From the NCBI GenBank assembly GCA_003833135.1, contig QZLH01000262.1, forward strand, positions 29,817-93,816: 64,000 nucleotides of DNA, written 5' to 3'. A program made the translations under genes and the position numbers. Below the pieces are notes generated by a model, which saw only the letters and a program-made list of their open reading frames with translations, had not been told where the DNA came from and ran no database searches. The stretch's first letter is position 1. Each line of letters opens with the position of its first letter. This stretch comes from Oehlia diaphana. Its lineage: Eukaryota; Glomeromycota; Glomeromycetes; Glomerales; Glomeraceae. Below are positions 25,868 through 38,008 of this stretch, in pieces.

Positions 25868-25955
25868 ATGGGAACATTTTGTCGAAAGCCATTTTGCCGA
25901 AAAATAGGGCCGGCCGGCCGGGCCAGAGATTATTTTTCGGCGAAATGTTCCGATA
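25868..25955. mobile_element. ~88-bp palindromic element, CGCCGAAA family
   Basis: The left arm GGGAACATTTTGTCGAAA and the right arm ending TTTTTCGGCGAAATGTTCC are inverted. The centre carries GGCCGGCCGGCCGGGCC, a very GC-rich core. The arm word ATTTYGCCGAAA recurs in the larger elements at 57.3 and 62.7 kb. Confidence 0.7.
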
Positions 25956-26060
25956 TCATATTAAATATCAGTTATTACGATTGGTTATATCATACAATCA
26001 AGCATTTTTTTTTTATTGATCTCTAGCAAAACACCCTAATCTCTTATTATCTGCGACAAA

Positions 26061-27140
26061 ATGTCCGATGCAAGCGTAAGTATGATATTTATAACTTTAA
26101 AATAAGGGGAATGGAAAAAGCTTTACAGCAACAATTTTTGGAGCACAAATGTGAAAATCGGACATTCGAGCAAATCAGAAACTGACACAATTACGATTTA
26201 CGGTATTAAAGGAGGCTTCTACATTGATACACCTGGTTTCGATGATTCTGATGAATATAAGAATGATGACGAAACTGTACGTTCGATTTTTCGTAAGATG
26301 ATGGAAGCAAAAATTCAGGATATAACAACAATCTTGTGGTTTGTAGTACCTGATGCCAGAGCGAAAGGCTCGTACAAACGCCAAGCAAGATTTATAGAAT
26401 CTTTGGCTAAATATTATAAAGGAAATGTATGGTATAATATCATTATCGTTACTAAAGGTGATAAAATTAAAAACGGCCCTCGTGATGCTGCCAATGAAAT
26501 AGCCTTAAGAGTAAAACACTGGCGAATTTAAGATTATGTTGTATGAAAGTTTACTACCTACAGACGTTTATGTTCAAATGGGACTCACAAGTGATCGATT
26601 AAACACGTTTGGTGTTTTTAAAGGATCGGAACCGGAATCATTAATGGATGGACATCTTAAACATCCGATAAGTCTCAATCTTAGAGTGGTCAAGTGTTCT
26701 AAGTGTTTTGAAGAAACTGATCCAAGGTTAGCGTTTCCTGAATGTTATTTGGAAACGGAATCGTTTCATCCCAATATAGAGGATGTTCATCGTGGAAATG
26801 TTATTGTTACACATCCATTCTGATTACTATGTTGAAGCTACAACGAGACAGGTGTTTGACAATAGTCCTCAAGCCTTTTGGAATATTAAAGTCTACTAGA
26901 CCCGCGTTTGTATCTGGATACTGGAAGTGCTGTCATAATAAAAATGCTAATTCACCTGGATGCAAGCAAGTTTATCATTGTTGCGGTCAATCACCTGGGT
27001 GTCAAAAAATTTATGATGAGTGCAAACACAAACATGGGGAAGCTCCTTGTCTTAAAATTTGTAAAAACTGTAAGAAAAAATCAGGTTGCAAAACGAGGTG
27101 TAAGAATTGCAAAAATGATAATCCACGTAATACAATCCCT
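26061..27140 (+). pseudogene. Decayed AIG1-like GTPase copy
   Basis: A diverged copy of the gene at 23983, same orientation. It starts with the same five-codon exon (MSDAS) and donor. A deletion then removes the rest of the intron, its acceptor and the first half of the P-loop, so only GNGKS remains. A single-base loss in the A-run before KIGHSSKSE shifts the frame. Further deletions occur near 26510, 26818 and 26878. G3 (DTPG) and G4 (TKGD) words and the Cys-rich tail (WKCCHNK, GCKQVYHCCG) are still readable. It is not functional as it stands. Confidence 0.88.
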
Positions 27141-27149
27141 ATAAAAAAA

Positions 27150-28021
27150 ATTCTGGATAAAATTCCTCATTTTTCTAATTTTTATTCAGAAAGAACTCAG
27201 ACATGTGATCATTTTTTTGTAAAATTTTTACAAATTACAGTAGTTTATATTTTTTATCATTTTTTTTGTATGGTTTTTTGGAAACATTAATATTAAATAA
27301 TAAAAAATACGATTTCAGTGTGCATATAAATTTTAATATCGTGTAAAGTAGCAAAGATGATTTATTCGAAACGTGAATGATTTTTTTGAAAAAAAAGAAA
27401 GACTACGTTATGTCAAATATGGAAGTATAAAAAAATTCATGAGTGTGACATATTTTAACAGGTAATACTCTTTATTTTAGTTCGTGAACTATTCTTATTT
27501 ATAAAAAAATTTCATACTTTATTATAAATTCATATATTTACCTTTTTAGCGCACTCTAATTGATGTTGATAAATGCACTGTATTAGTCCTTGAAATTCAC
27601 ATATAATTGAAACATCTTGGATTTTTTTTTTAAAAAAAAGTATATTTTCTGTTTCGAAATTTAGTTTTAAACTTCTGATGGATTAATTTTCAGATCGCAT
27701 TACAATATAAACCTTATAAATAATGGAATTGTAATTCAAATTTCAAAAAAGTTTACATAAATTTTTTACTGATTTAACATTCCTTTTGCGATCCTTCAAA
27801 GTGTGGTATATTTGTGATATTCCAATTGTGCGTGAACGGAACTATATAACAAAATAGCGATTTGTACTTCGTCTGAAACATAAAAATAAAATATAACAAA
27901 ATAGCTGATTGTAAATGGCGCAGTAAATCACGTTATATTTTAATTTAACCTTATTATTTGAAATAGGATAATCCTTTATAAATTCTCCTCACCTACCACG
28001 ATAAATGATAAATTTAAAATT
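27150..28021. other. AT-rich region, promoter of BTB gene at right end
   Basis: Long T-runs and no coding match. A repeated word (AACAAAATAGC) occurs at about 27848 and 27896 in the last 200 bp upstream of the BTB-TLDc gene and could be a promoter element. Confidence 0.35.
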
Positions 28022-29557
28022 ATGTCATCGCAATTTTTTCCGAAATTAAGTCAAAACTATATAGAGCTGTTAAATGATGATGAATATTACGATGTTACAA
28101 TTGAAGCTGGAGAAGATCCTAATGTAAATATCTTTCGTGCACATATTAATATTTTATGTTACCGTTCTCCATATTTACGACGAGTTTTAGCTTCCAATAA
28201 AAAGAATAATGATAATACCTTAGCTCATATTAAGTTATCAAATATATCACCGGAAATCCTAAAAATTATTTTGAAGTAAGTTATAATATAATATGGTGTA
28301 ATTAACTTATAGTATTTTAATATTTTAATTTTGCAATCTTTTTAAATTTTATAATATTTTAGGTATATTTATGGTGGTATTCTTTCATTAGATGAACAAG
28401 AAACTTCAGATATTTTAAGAGTTTTGATAGCTGCAGATGAGTTATTACTTCAAGAAATAGTTGAATATTTACAGAATTATTTAATTGAAAATAAGTCGGA
28501 ATGGATAGAGCAACATTTTGAACTTGTTCATCAAACAAGTTTTCAGCGTAATAATCTTTTAAAAATTCAACAATTTTGTACGAATTTAATGGCTAAATAT
28601 CCTGAAAAAATATTTAAATCATTTGATTTTATTTCACTTCCTGAAAAGTCTTTAATCTTACTTATTAAGAGAAATGATTTACAAATGAATGAAATTGAAG
28701 TTTGGGAGCATGTATTAAAATGGGGTCTTGCACAAAATCCAACTCTCATTCCAGATCCTGACACTTGGACTGATGATGATTTTAAAACAGTGGAAAATAC
28801 TTTAAAGCATTGTTTACCTTTAATTAGATTTTTTAGTTTATCATCTAAAGAATTTTTACAAAAAGTTCATCCTTATAAAAAACTTTTAAAGCATCAACTT
28901 TATGAGGATTTATTAAATTCCTATTTGGATCCTAATTATGAACCAAAAGATAATATTTCATTTCCTAGAAATATTAAAGTTGATGGAATTATTGATTCAA
29001 AGATTGTTAATCTAAGTATTGTTTCAACTATTTCAAGATGGATTGATAAAGTTGAAATTAATGATAAATTTTCTCAACTAAGAGAATTATATGTGCCATA
29101 TAAATTTAAATTATTATTAAGAGCAAGTAAAGATGGTTTTAATCCTGGAACATTCCATACATTATGTGATGATAAAGCATATACTGTTACATTTGTTAAA
29201 ATAAAAGGGACAGAAGAAATTTTAGGTGGATATAATCCTTCAACATTTATATCTTCTGATTCTTGGGGAAAAACTAAAGATAGTTTTATATTTTACTTTA
29301 AAAATACTCATAGCTTTAAAGGTTCAATTATTAGTAAAGTAAATGATATGGATTGTGCAATAAATAATCATCATGAACATGGTCCAGGTTTTGGAAATGA
29401 TCTTATATTAGATGCAGCAAAAGAATCAGTTACAAGTATTAATACAATAATTTGTAAAAAAGAATATTATGAAAAAAAAATAAGTGATACTAAAGAAGAA
29501 TTTGCAATAGAAGATTATGAAGTATTTCAAATTATCAAAAGAAAAAATTATAAGTAA
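28022..29557 (+). CDS. BTB-BACK-TLDc domain protein
   Basis: Two exons, 28022-28275 and 28363-29557, join in phase to 482 aa. BTB/POZ is at about 10-115 (YYDVTIEAG, FRAHINILCYRSPYLRRVL), BACK at about 125-250 (FDFISLPEKSLILLIKRNDL, WEHVLKWG), and TLDc at about 293-478 (ending SINTIICKKEYYE and DYEVFQI, with WIDK, YKFKLLLRASKDGF and LGGYNP). BTB-BACK proteins usually serve as Cul3 ubiquitin-ligase adaptors. TLDc is linked to oxidative-stress proteins and V-ATPase binding. This architecture is heavily expanded in Rhizophagus-type genomes, so one-to-one function cannot be given. The single-intron structure and A/T-rich codons are like the neighbours. Confidence 0.92.
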
Positions 29558-32280
29558 ATTTTTTTTTTCAAAATTTAATTTTGTTTCTATATTAAATATT
29601 TCTTATATAAATAATATATAAAGAAATGAATAATTAAATTTGAATTTGTTTTTGTTTTTGTGATCTAATAACTAAAAAGTAGGTTTTCGATTTGTTTGAT
29701 ATTATAAATCAGTATTTTGAGTAATTTTACTTTAATCATTTCATAATGTAATTATTATCCGATTTTTTAAATCATATAAATTGTGATGAAGTCATTTTAA
29801 CTACCAGTCTACTACGAATTATAGATTAAATGTCATAGTATAAATACATTTGTTACTGCGATTTCTTTGTGGATATTAACACCTGATTTTCATCATAAAT
29901 TCTGGTACAGCTAAATTCAGAAAAGTAGTAGAACATGCACAATTAGTAAAAAATCTTGGTACAAAAATGAATCAGAATAAATATAAAGATAAGTATTATT
30001 TTATTTTATTTTTTATTTGATTCACTACATATTAAAATTTTACTTCGTAATAGATAAATGGGATTTTCAACTTTGGTAAAGTTAAAATTAGTACAACTGA
30101 AATTCTGGCTACGGAACTATTCTATTTAAACACGACATCTTTACAGGTTTTGGTCAAAATATGAATGAGAATACTTGGGTTATTATTGATCTGAATCTTG
30201 CAAAATGTCTCAAAAATATAAGATCAAAGAAATAGTATGATGCAGAAACTTGATTAATTTAGATACTGGAAATATTATGAAAATTCATTTGAACTATCAT
30301 TGCTAATAATTCAAAGATATTAATAAAAGTATACAATTAAATTCAATGACTAATAAACAATTAAGACTTTACATTGCATTGCCGAACTTGGATTTTGTAT
30401 CCTTTCGGTTTCACAAAGTCATAAGTAAGAACTTCTTGCTCTTCCGTTAATTTTCACACCATGACTTTAATAATTCTCTCACTTCTGTTTTATAGATACC
30501 ATCGTCATAATCAGCACGTCTTATTGGAAAATGGTGATATTGATTTAACAGACTGCGTGAGTGATGAAATTTGTAATAACGATCCCATGCATAAACGTCT
30601 TGTTCTTTTATACAACTGTCTGCTCAGCCTTTTTCATATGATCCACAGAAATACGTGTATGAACAATATAAATTAATTATTGAAACAAAACTATAAATTT
30701 TTTACGTATCTCATGCTTGGGTTTTCGTCATCTTATGAGAAAAGTATGACTATAGCTTTCCATTTTGACTAATATTATCAATTAGCTCTTATTTTAGCTA
30801 ATCTCCTAGCAAAACAATTTGTATCTCTCTTTGTAAAGTTAGTTGCAATATAAAAATATTTCTAAAAATCTTCAACTTTTACAGATGCTAAAACCATTTG
30901 TATTACAAGCAATACTTTCTTTCATGTTTTTACTTAAGAGTATAATCCGAGATGTCAACATTAATTTGGTTAACGCGGAATAATTTTACTGATAGGTGCA
31001 AATTGATCACGATTCTAAGAAGGAAGGAGACCAGATTTCTCAAAGTAATGCAAAAATTTATTTGTCACTTGAACTTCCTCTGAGTCTGAGAGACTTGAAA
31101 GTACATACTTCAATAACTGAATATGGAATATAAGATATGTAAATAAATCTAAAAAAAGGAAATTTCATGTAAAAATACGTAACAATAAATTGCAAACTTC
31201 AAGTTACCCTTGATTTAATAGAATAACAATCCAAAATATACATTTTGATTCTTAGTTCGGTGTTAAAAGAATTCATATAGAAGCAAAGATATTTATAAAC
31301 TCGACTATGACCGAGCAAAGTATGTCGGAAAGCCTATTCATAATTTTTAGGAAATCCTTGTGGTGTTGCAAGTTTCAAGTTGTTAAATTAACCAATAAAT
31401 TTCTTGCTGTTAAAGATGTACTTTATTTTGAATGTTGCTAATGTCTGCGAACGAGAAGTGAAATAATTCCAAAACTTTGGCCATAGCCGCAATGTAGAAG
31501 CCCCCGTTTATTGTGGAGATAATAGGAAAACTTATATTATAATTTTAAGTTGACTTACTTTCGTATTTACAACTCTCGCGGTTATGGGTCGGTTAATTTT
31601 TAGGGTTGTGTTCAAAACTTTATTATTGATCGATAAGATTTGATATTTCCAAATAAAGAAAGAATATTGTCGATTCTTTCATCTGGCATAAATTGGTGTT
31701 TTAAACCTGATAAAATTTCACCTTCTCAGAAATTCAAATAGTTTTTTGTATTTTAAGGGTTCGTTTAGTTAAATAACGAAATTAATTATAATTAATACTA
31801 TTTTAACTTTAGAAAAAGTGAGCTTTCGATTTCAAAAGTATTGAGATCTCTCAATTACGTTCCATAGAATTCGACACACTGTTTATATCGAGGACTCTTT
31901 TTATCGAGGCGGATTTGTACTATTACAACACGTCTTATAATACTTTAGTACAGCAATTAAAATTTGGATTCAAAGGGTATAATGAACATTATGATAATTT
32001 CATCGACTTCATTAAAATATGACTTTCTTCGAAAGCATAGTGGATCATCTGATGCTAGCAATGCATATAAGTGTTAAAGAAAAAAACGTTCAGAATTTCG
32101 CGTGAAAGAAGTGACTTTCATCAGTCAGGAAGTGAGATACAAGTAAAGAATCAAAAATGGAATCTTAAGGTTGGTTCGTTAATGAAATTATCCAGGTCAA
32201 ATTAATATGGTATTAATTATTATTATGAATCTTTTAGGTAATTGGAATCATTTCTGAACTTTTAAACATCACTTGCATGG
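29558..32280. other. Region with unassigned coding-like remnants
   Basis: Stretches on the + strand translate to plausible protein but are broken. Examples are about 29910-29995 (AKFRKVVEHAQLVKNLG), 30055-30235 (HDIFTGFGQNMNENTWVIID) and 30490-30670 (HVLLENGDIDLTDCVSDEIC). I do not recognise the family. They may belong to one old gene of 0.8 kb or more. No intact frame above 75 codons exists here. Confidence 0.4.
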
Positions 32281-32289
32281 ATCTCGCCA

Positions 32290-33702
32290 ATGATTGCTGA
32301 TGTGGAAGCCATACCGATTTTTTCCTGCAAAGAAACACTTTTGTTATGAATGAAAAGTGTCATCTTAAACTATTGCACGTCTTCAGACACGTTTCGAAGA
32401 ATTTAGGATTTATGTAGTAGTAGGAGGCACAAACATAAAATAGTTTAGCTTGTGTGTTATTCAGGTAATTTCATTATTGAATTATCATATTTAATATTAT
32501 TTAGTACCCACTATTCTGACATTCCGCTAAAATTTATTTCTTATGTGGCCAAGTAGTTTGTGCAACTGATTTGATGGCATTAACTTTATTAGCACAACCT
32601 GGAAATTGGAACGCTATTGCCGTAGGCAATAGCCAACGTTTGATGTTAGGTTATGGCGGTCCACACGCTGCATTTTTTGCTTGATTAGTTGGAATGCATT
32701 TGGAAATAAGACTTACATTTGCCGTTACAAACCAGAACAACATATTAAATGAGGGAAACATATATACTTCACAAGCGCTCTTGGCTAATATGGCTGCTAT
32801 TGTACAGTATGTCATGGACTAGAGGTATCTTAAGAACTAAATTTTTAAGACGAAATTTGATCATATTTCCTTATAATAGAAAAGTGAATAGCCATTTTCA
32901 ATCATATCCATAATTTAACCAGTGCATTAACGGGAAAAATTAAAAAAGATGAATATTCAAACACTCTTTGATACATTGGATGTTCATATTGAAGGAAGCG
33001 CTGACGATACCATTCGAAAGCAATATCAAGTCACTAAAAATCAACTATTCCTCAAAATCACAATTTATGCATTGTCAAGTGTTTAATTCTTATTTACAGA
33101 AAAAAAATGTTGATACTTATACCAATTGATTAAGAGATCTTTCGTTAGCTCATTATATGATACCTTTAGGTAGTTGCACTATGAAACTTTATGGCATTGA
33201 AGATAATCTCAATAATGTGACTCGAAAAACGATACAAAATTTAATTAAAGTTAATTTTAATCAATGAGATATATTTACGTTAAGTATATTAATGGCCGAA
33301 CAAATTTTTAGGAACTTGAGCTGTTGAGCAAGACCGTAATCAGTTATATTTAATGTAGAAATTGGTTGAGCGTTCGGAATGTTAGTTGATAAATTTTCGA
33401 TTGAAGATATTGGATGTTATAGCGGGATTTGATGACATTTCTTTACGATATTTTGAAGCTCAAGGAAAATATACAGGATTATGTATTATTGAAGCATATC
33501 ATAAATCAAGGAAGTAAGTAATACAGGGATGGAAGCTGTACCTGTTAAATGAGAGACAGTAATCTTGATGTTTAAAGGTCTGGAAAGCTGCAAAATATAT
33601 AGACGGATTTTACAACTTTTGGTTACTTATCTTCAAATATTTGGGGGACAAGCTTATGCGGACACAATTGGATTGTGTATACCAGCCGGTATAGGAGTCA
33701 TC
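32290..33702 (+). pseudogene. Glycine dehydrogenase (P-protein, GCV2-like) pseudogene
   Basis: Broken frames follow the order of the glycine cleavage P-protein. TIARLQTRFEEFRIYVVVG is at about 32370. [20 protein letters not shown] and [12 protein letters not shown] are at about 32545-32680. TSQALLANMAAI is at about 32770. LFDTLDVHIEGSADDTIRK is at about 32960. MIPLGSCTMKL is at about 33160. IAGFDDISLRYFEAQGKYTG is at about 33425. GMEAVPVK is at about 33533, and GGQAYADTIGLCIPAG at about 33645. Many stops, shifts and lost blocks (including the lysine-binding region) make it inactive. The N-terminus and extreme C-terminus are missing. A functional mitochondrial copy is expected elsewhere. Confidence 0.88.
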
Positions 33703-34380
33703 TGAATTTACACAATTATTCCAATTTTTATAATTTTTATAATTTTTTTTTTTAGTATACTTCACGACCTACCACCTATAGGCGTGTTAGTAGTATTCAT
33801 ATTTTTATGTCACTGCCCTTACATAAAAATAGGCAACTATTCTATTATTATCTATTAATAAATATATAAATTTTGTCTCTTATTTATTAGTAAATTGCAC
33901 ATCTTAGTTGTGAAGTTTGGAGGGGATAAATGTATTACATCTTTTAGTTCATCAGATATTTTATCAATTTCTTGGATATATTGGGTTGGTTATTTATTCC
34001 TTATTAATTTTAAAGAAATATTATTTTCAGATAGCAATATATGATAAATTCAATTATTGAATTATTGATAAAATTTTATATACCAAATTTGTGCTCATGA
34101 ATTTATTATGTCAGACAATTCAAAAAACACCACCGAAATTGAAGCTATAGAGGTAAATCAGGTAATTAAAAAAAAATTATTTTTTGGGGGTTAAAAAACA
34201 TTTTTTATTTTTTATTTTATTTTATTTTATTTTTGGATTTCAATGGATTTGGCCAGTTGCAAATATATTTATGGTAGAATCTACGGAGTCAGAATCAAAA
34301 GTAGAATTTGATAGATTGGTAGAATCTGTAATGTTCAGAAAAGAAATAAGATTATTAACGGCCAAAAGGATTAAATCTTT
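33703..34380. other. AT-rich spacer
   Basis: T/A runs with one inverted word pair around 33755-33840 (GGTAGGTCGTGAAG-like). A small open frame at 34184 is mostly encoded by T-runs. Its last part (STESESKVEFDRLVESV) reads like protein but has no recognised relatives. Confidence 0.35.
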
Positions 34381-34542
34381 AAAGCGAAATTAGATTCCTC
34401 GCAGAGGTATCTGAGATGATGCGAGCGAGAGATCTAAAATGATGCGGAGAGAAGATGAAAACTTCAATGGTCAATTCTCGCAGATAAAGCGAAATTAGAT
34501 CCCTCGCAGAGATATCTATGATGATGCGAGCGAGGGATCTAC
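34381..34542. repeat. Duplicated ~55-bp hairpin unit
   Basis: Two copies (about 34381-34436 and 34487-34541) start AAGCGAAATTAGAT and end in GATGATGCGAGCGAG plus a GATCTA tail. In the second copy TAGATCCCTCGC and GCGAGGGATCTA form perfect 12-bp arms (34496-34541). The first copy is slightly diverged. Confidence 0.85.
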
Positions 34543-35853
34543 ATATCGTTAAGAACGTTAAAAATAGCTATTATTAATAATACGTAAAATTTAACCCTCA
34601 ATTGAATGAATTAGTAAGTTTTAATCCAGATTATTATTATAATTATTATTGTTTAACATAAAAAAAAAAAAATTTTAATGTTTTATTAGAATTAAATTAT
34701 TTATTTAAAAACTAATAAACACTAATTCATTATTATCGCTTATTCATTTCATATTACACAGTATAATCCTTATTCTCAACTTGTTATCATTTCTTTAAAT
34801 TATCGTGATCTGCTACTTACTAAAATAATTATTTTTTCTTTTTTTTTTTTTGTTCATGATTGATACCTGAATATATAAATACTCATTTTCACTATACATA
34901 AATCACAATTGTAAATCTTCATTATTGTTAAATGTTAGTAAATGACTTTTAATTCATTTTTCTGTTAGATAATAAGTATGTAATACTGCTATTGAATTTG
35001 AGTAGTTTTCAAATTTAAATAGAGCTCTTCATAAGGGATGATTAATAATAATAAAGTGTTTTCTGGTAATCTTTCAGCTTTATAAAAATATTCCGAAATA
35101 ATTCCTAATGACCCTGTCTTTTGTTACTTTGATATAAAATAATGCTGCCTTACCAGTATGTAGAAAGAAGAGGTTCATTGGTCTAAAAATTATGAGTCAG
35201 ATATTGACAATTGGCAGAATCTTTGAAAGTAGTTAATTATCTAATGAATCACGGGCAAGTATATTATAATATCTTAAAATATCAGCAAAGAATTGCATCG
35301 TGATAAATTTACACAATAGATTTATCGCATTTATTGTCAATAATGGTGTTTTAATTGTTACGTAATGATTAATGATTATACATGTAGTATTTAAAGTAAT
35401 TTTATTGCTCGTTGATCAAACAAATTATATAATTCTCGGATATCTTGTTTAAATTAAAATTTGGCGTACGTAACTGAGTACGATATATATAGTAAATCCA
35501 ATGACTTTTTAAGTTGTTGTTCTGAATTATAAATAGATACTGTACATAAATGCTACGTGATTTAAGTGGTAATCTATAAACAACAATATCAATCATAAAC
35601 AATATTAAAAAAGATTGAATTGTTATGAAAAAAAAGGCATTTAACAAAGGATCAAATAAATTAACAAGTTTAAATCATATAAAGCGATCGTAAAAAGAAT
35701 GCTTACAGGTTTTATTGTTACACCTAAATCTTTGTAGACGTATCTCATGCATGATTTTCCGGAAAAACTTCATAAAGTCATATGATAAATTGTTACACGG
35801 CGGACATTTAAAAATAAAATTGACGGTACGGTCCCACATTTCTGAAAAAAAAA
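34543..35853. other. Gene-poor AT-rich region upstream of F-box gene
   Basis: No supported gene. The minus-strand open frames at 35402-35932 lack family resemblance. The last 150 bp before 35854 are the likely F-box promoter or leader. Confidence 0.35.
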
Positions 35854-37335
35854 ATGTCATTCCAATTTCCAAGTGATTGCTTAAATGAGATCTTCGAATA
35901 CTTAGAAGATGATAAGATTTCTTTACATTCATGTCTGTTAGTTAATCGACTTTGGTGTAAGACTTCCGTTAGAATTTTATGGAGGAACGTGTGGAATTTT
36001 AAATACTCTGTTCCTTGTTCTAAACGGATAAGAATAGAAAAAGCAATTCTTAGTACATTAATTTCTTGTCTTCCCAAAGAATCAAAAGAGTTTTTGCATA
36101 GAAATGAAACTTTAATTTTACCAATTACTTCAAAACTACCTCTATTTAATTATGCATCATTTTGCAAAGTTCTTTCAATTTGTGAGATTGGACGAATAAT
36201 TGATAATGTCCATAAATTTGAATCACCTGTTACTTCATTAAGTTTGAAGGAAGGAAATTATTTGGTTGTAAGAGAAATAGTCAAAATGTTCATGAATCAA
36301 ATTACTTCCTTGAAAAAATTAACTTATTATTTAATTACATTTGTGAATACTCCAAATGATCTATGTTTCCCCGAAACAAAAAATTATTTAAAAGAACTTT
36401 CAGAATTACGCTGTAGTTCAATTATTCATTCCGAATTTTTTTATCAGCTGTCACAAATAAGTCATAATTTACGATCACTTACTATAGAATTTGTAAGTGA
36501 TGTTTCAGATGAATTAAAACGATTAATTCTTTTACAAAATAATTTAATAAATTTAAATTTATTAGCATATGAAGGGAATAATTGGAAAAATATCATTCCT
36601 GCTTTAGCAAAACATTCAAATACGTTAAAAAAAATACATCTTTATAGTAATAATAATGATTTATCTCTCTCATTTATTGCCCTGTTCTCTAATTTACAAG
36701 ATATTAGATTTTCATTCTTTGGTGGAACTTTTGATACTCATTATTTTGAAGATTTCAACAATTTACAAAACGTCATATTTACCGAGTTGAAAACGTTAAA
36801 ATTTTGTTTCAATTGTCCGAAACCCGAGTACATAATAAGATTTTTAGAAAACAACGGAAAAAATCTTAGAGAAATCTATGTAGGACAAAATAATGAACAT
36901 TTGAATTTGTGTATACCAAAATTTTGTCCAAATCTTAAAAGTTTTCTTGTAATATTTAATAATAATGAATTACACACATTAATAATGATACTTAATCGTT
37001 GTAAAGATTTAGAAAATATTGAAATCTGGTGCGGAAAGAGATTTTTAAATGAAAAAGATGTATTAGATGTTATAATAAAATATTCACAAAAAAACTTTTA
37101 TAAATTAAAAATAAATAATGATTCACCATCAGAATTATCTCCAAACGACTTGGAAATGTTTTTTATTGAATGGAAAAATAAGAAACCAAATATAATATTT
37201 ACTTTAATAACTAATAAGAATAATTATAGTGGTTTAGATTTGGATGAAAATAACATTAGAATAATTAAAAAATATGAAGATTTAGGTATAGTTAGAACCA
37301 AGGAATTTTGTGACGAGGAGGAGGAGGACTATTAA
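35854..37335 (+). CDS. F-box protein with LRR-like C-terminal region
   Basis: A single uninterrupted frame of 493 aa. The N-terminal F-box (about 3-47) reads FPSDCLNEIFEYLEDD, then SCLLVNRLWC and RILWRNVW, as in the F-box proteins massively expanded in Rhizophagus. The remainder has loosely periodic Leu/Asn segments (LRSLTIEF, LINLNLLAYEGNNW, LKKIHLYSNN, LENIEIWCGKRFL), consistent with degenerate leucine-rich repeats for substrate binding. It probably recruits targets to an SCF ubiquitin ligase; the target is unknown. It ends in an acidic EEEEDY tail. A minus-strand frame covering its start is a shadow. Confidence 0.88.
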   Translation: MSFQFPSDCLNEIFEYLEDDKISLHSCLLVNRLWCKTSVRILWRNVWNFKYSVPCSKRIRIEKAILSTLISCLPKESKEFLHRNETLILPITSKLPLFNYASFCKVLSICEIGRIIDNVHKFESPVTSLSLKEGNYLVVREIVKMFMNQITSLKKLTYYLITFVNTPNDLCFPETKNYLKELSELRCSSIIHSEFFYQLSQISHNLRSLTIEFVSDVSDELKRLILLQNNLINLNLLAYEGNNWKNIIPALAKHSNTLKKIHLYSNNNDLSLSFIALFSNLQDIRFSFFGGTFDTHYFEDFNNLQNVIFTELKTLKFCFNCPKPEYIIRFLENNGKNLREIYVGQNNEHLNLCIPKFCPNLKSFLVIFNNNELHTLIMILNRCKDLENIEIWCGKRFLNEKDVLDVIIKYSQKNFYKLKINNDSPSELSPNDLEMFFIEWKNKKPNIIFTLITNKNNYSGLDLDENNIRIIKKYEDLGIVRTKEFCDEEEEDY

Positions 37336-38008
37336 ATATTATTTTATCGTTGTATTATATATTTATATTTGAAGGAACTCAAAATTTTCTGAATTTGGAG
37401 GATAATCAGGATACTTATTCATTAACGGGATCCTCGGATTTAATGGAACATTTCAAATATATTCTAGTGAGTAATAATTATTTACAAATCAGATCAATCT
37501 TTTTTTCAACTTTTTTTTCGGTTTTTTTAAACCGATTAAAAAAAAACCTTAAAATGTATTTTTTATCTATGTGCGCCTTAGCGTTTGATTTTAAATTAAT
37601 TTGAATTTTCATAAAGAACTGCAATAATTATATAGCGCAACATTGAATTAAATATAATATAATCGAAATTAAGTTTTTTTCGATCAATTTAACCTTGTAA
37701 TAATTAAAAAAAAGTTAAGCGTAAATAATCACATCATAATAATAATACGTTTTGAATTACAATGTTTGCGTGATTTAACTGATTTATGCTAACGGAAATA
37801 ATTTATGTACTGTGTATATAGAATAAAATTGTGAATGAATTGTAACTTGTTTAATATATTTAGTCCTTTTATTACAAAAACTAGAAAAATTTTACTATCG
37901 CAAAATTTTACTATTGTTGACAAGAAGCACTAACTAAAAAAAAAAATAAACGTATAATCTATCACATGAAACTTCTGATAAAATGATAAAAGAATTAGAA
38001 CTTGAATT
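37336..38008. other. Spacer between F-box and NmrA-like genes
   Basis: AT-rich. 37365-37470 translates to NFLNLEDNQDTYSLTGSSDL, which may be a remnant or chance frame. Around 37518-37552 a short inverted pair (GGTTTTTTTAAACC) occurs. The rest should hold both 3' UTRs. Confidence 0.35.

Noticed and set aside
37350..37604. 84-codon frame downstream of the F-box gene
   Set aside because: Starts hydrophobic, then encodes T-run residues; could be 3' UTR.
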